From assembly GCF_036370855.1 (NCBI RefSeq), contig NC_088113.1:16822501-16886500 (forward strand): DNA of 64,000 nt. Direction: 5' to 3'. Position 1 is the stretch's first letter, and every line of letters begins with the position of its first letter. Made by a program: the position numbers and the translations under genes. The stretch is from Dromaius novaehollandiae. Its lineage: Eukaryota; Chordata; Aves; Casuariiformes; Dromaiidae. The notes under the pieces were generated by a model that was not told the DNA's origin, did no database searches, and saw only the letters and a list, made by a program, of their open reading frames with translations. Shown here piece after piece: positions 62,318-64,000 of this stretch.

Positions 62318-64000
62318 TTTCTCTGATTTCTAATCCCTTGTCACCCAATCGTGTGTGTGTGTCTCTTTTTTCTTCTGAAGAGCTGAACTCCCTATTTCAA
62401 CAAAAAAGGTTTCTTGGCCCAGCTTTGAGAATGTGGGGCTCCAGCACAGCCAGCTGTGCTCCACGTAACGGTGACGCACAGCTGCATGCCCCAGGAGCAC
62501 ACACGAGAAAAAACTGTACTCGGACGAGATGCAGTTACACCACAAAGGAAATTGCTTGCTGCTATTATAGCTCTGTCCCAGGTGACCTTCCTGCCTACGT
62601 GGGCTCACTACTGGGCTGCTGCAGGGAGACAGGAGGTCTATCTGGAGTTTGTCTCCAGTGCTAAGTTAACTCAGATTATAGCTCAGCTGTAGCTCGTTAT
62701 TTGGTTTCCAGCTACACAGAACATGCCTAAGCTTAAGTATTTGTGATTTGCACTGTTTGACCTGAGATAGGTTATGAGCTAAAGCCTCATTAAGCACAAC
62801 ATTTTAGCTGCTAACATAAGCACCGTGCAGGCTAGACGGAGGCTAGCTGCATCCAAAAGCAGCCAGCCCTGCAGTAAGTACCCTTGCGCGAGCCCCACGG
62901 GAGGAGCAGGCAGGTGCCATCTCACGCGTGCTGCGACAGCCTAGCGCAGCCCACTGATGCGCGAAAACTTGTGGCATGTGTCCCCAGACGTCTCACTGCC
63001 ATTCACGACTGAGCACAGCCTTTATATGGAAACTGCCCTGCCCATGGCTCACCCTCCTCTTGCTTTCTACTGAATTGAGGGGATTAGATAGCCTAGACAG
63101 AGTCACTGTGAAGACACTGGCTTAATTTTCTTTTTTTCTGCGTTATTATCTATGAAGCAAACAGACCAAATAGGGAAGTACAAGAGCACACTACAAGAAA
63201 CAGCCTCACCCATCTCTAACGAGTGTGAATAATAGTAGCATCTCCCAGCTTTATATTCCGGATGATATATCTTACCACACATTACATGGAAGTCATTGCT
63301 TTATAAATTCAAAGATAGTGTTTTTTAAAAGCAGCTACAAAGCTCTGTTATCTAGCAAATCATCTTCTCTTTCCATACGAAGGTGTAATATCTGCGGGGT
63401 CTTCATTTGTACTAATTACAAAAAATTGTAGTCCAGAAGATGCTTCTCAAGGAATACAAAAACTTTCCAAACGTGACACTTCTTGGGAGAAATACAGTAG
63501 GAAACACATGTCTGCTGAGTATGGTAAATATTATTAATGAAAAAACATGGAAAAACATAGGCATGTATTGGAAATGGATCCTGGACTTTTTTCTCCGGGC
63601 AGAATCAGTGTAACTACCTGCGGAGTGAGGAGTCTAAACTCTGAAGCTGGTACTGTAGTAGGTTCTCTGTCCTCTGGGCTGACCAGCTACTGGAGGGCAT
63701 CAGAATCTGTTCCCCAGGATAAATCCCGAAGATATTCTTCCTGTACCATCCATTAACTTACTTTTTTGTTATTCGCTTCTGCCTTTTGAACTTGTTTTCT
63801 AACAAAACCCCACACCGTTAGCAACCTACCTTTTTTAATTTTTTTCTCGCCTTCCCTTGCTGTCCTCCTTCCTGAGCGTGCCCTGCTCTTGTTTGCTTAT
63901 GACAGCCCTGAATCTTCTAAATTTCACTGACACTGCAGGGAATTTCTAGCCAAGTCTTATAAATCCTCACTGGGTGAGGGATGATGGTGCTCTGCTAAAG
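62318..64000. other. Intergenic DNA to the window end
   Basis: A short (GT)6 run at 62349-62360 and a GC-moderate patch at 62820-63000. No coding exon, RNA gene or transposon was recognised. Confidence 0.4.

Noticed and set aside
1-64000. CRISPR arrays, prokaryotic operons, prophage, toxin systems or full-length endogenous viruses
   Set aside because: All coding evidence is intron-containing vertebrate genes; no regularly spaced repeats, viral polymerase or capsid frames or long terminal repeats were recognised.

Overview
The window is vertebrate nuclear DNA, most probably from a bird. The genes have many short exons with GT/AG borders and GC-rich CpG-island promoters. The background is AT-rich with very few repeats, and the only recognisable transposons are worn CR1/L3-type LINE fragments. 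Gene order matches the block next to SYCP2 on human chromosome 20q13.33: PPP1R3D (minus strand), FAM217B (plus) and CDH26 (plus). All identifications come from reading the translated exons and comparing them with remembered family sequences; no search was run.

Layout. 1-5374: DNA downstream of PPP1R3D, including its likely 3' UTR with a candidate poly(A) signal at 2091-2096 and a perfect 28-bp palindrome at 4607-4634. 5375-6298 (minus): PPP1R3D, a glycogen-targeting subunit of protein phosphatase 1. About 6000-7650: a CpG island serving as a divergent promoter for PPP1R3D and FAM217B, with NRF1-type and CCAAT elements at 7177-7266. Within it, on the minus strand, 6544-7022 reads as a serine-rich repeat of about ten residues that can splice in frame onto PPP1R3D. 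8321-12903: FAM217B, reconstructed as four coding exons (466 codons plus stop), with a likely 3' end near 14.9 kb. 14.9-20.4 kb: intergenic, with one CR1 fragment. 20655-33952: CDH26, reconstructed as 15 phase-compatible coding exons (771 codons plus stop), from a CpG-island signal-peptide exon to a short cytoplasmic tail. About 35-64 kb: no protein-coding gene could be supported. It holds simple repeats, a second CR1/L3 fragment, a GC-rich block with an RFX X-box palindrome near 37.3 kb, an 18-nt-arm inverted repeat near 57.6 kb, and a small CpG island at about 52.64-52.87 kb with a good splice donor that may start an unannotated transcript.

The three genes do not form a pathway. PPP1R3D acts in glycogen metabolism, CDH26 is a cell-surface cadherin, and FAM217B has no established function. 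PPP1R3D and FAM217B appear to share a divergent promoter. The observations most worth following are the possible N-terminal extension of PPP1R3D, the orphan CpG island at 52.7 kb, and the substituted calcium-binding linkers of this CDH26.
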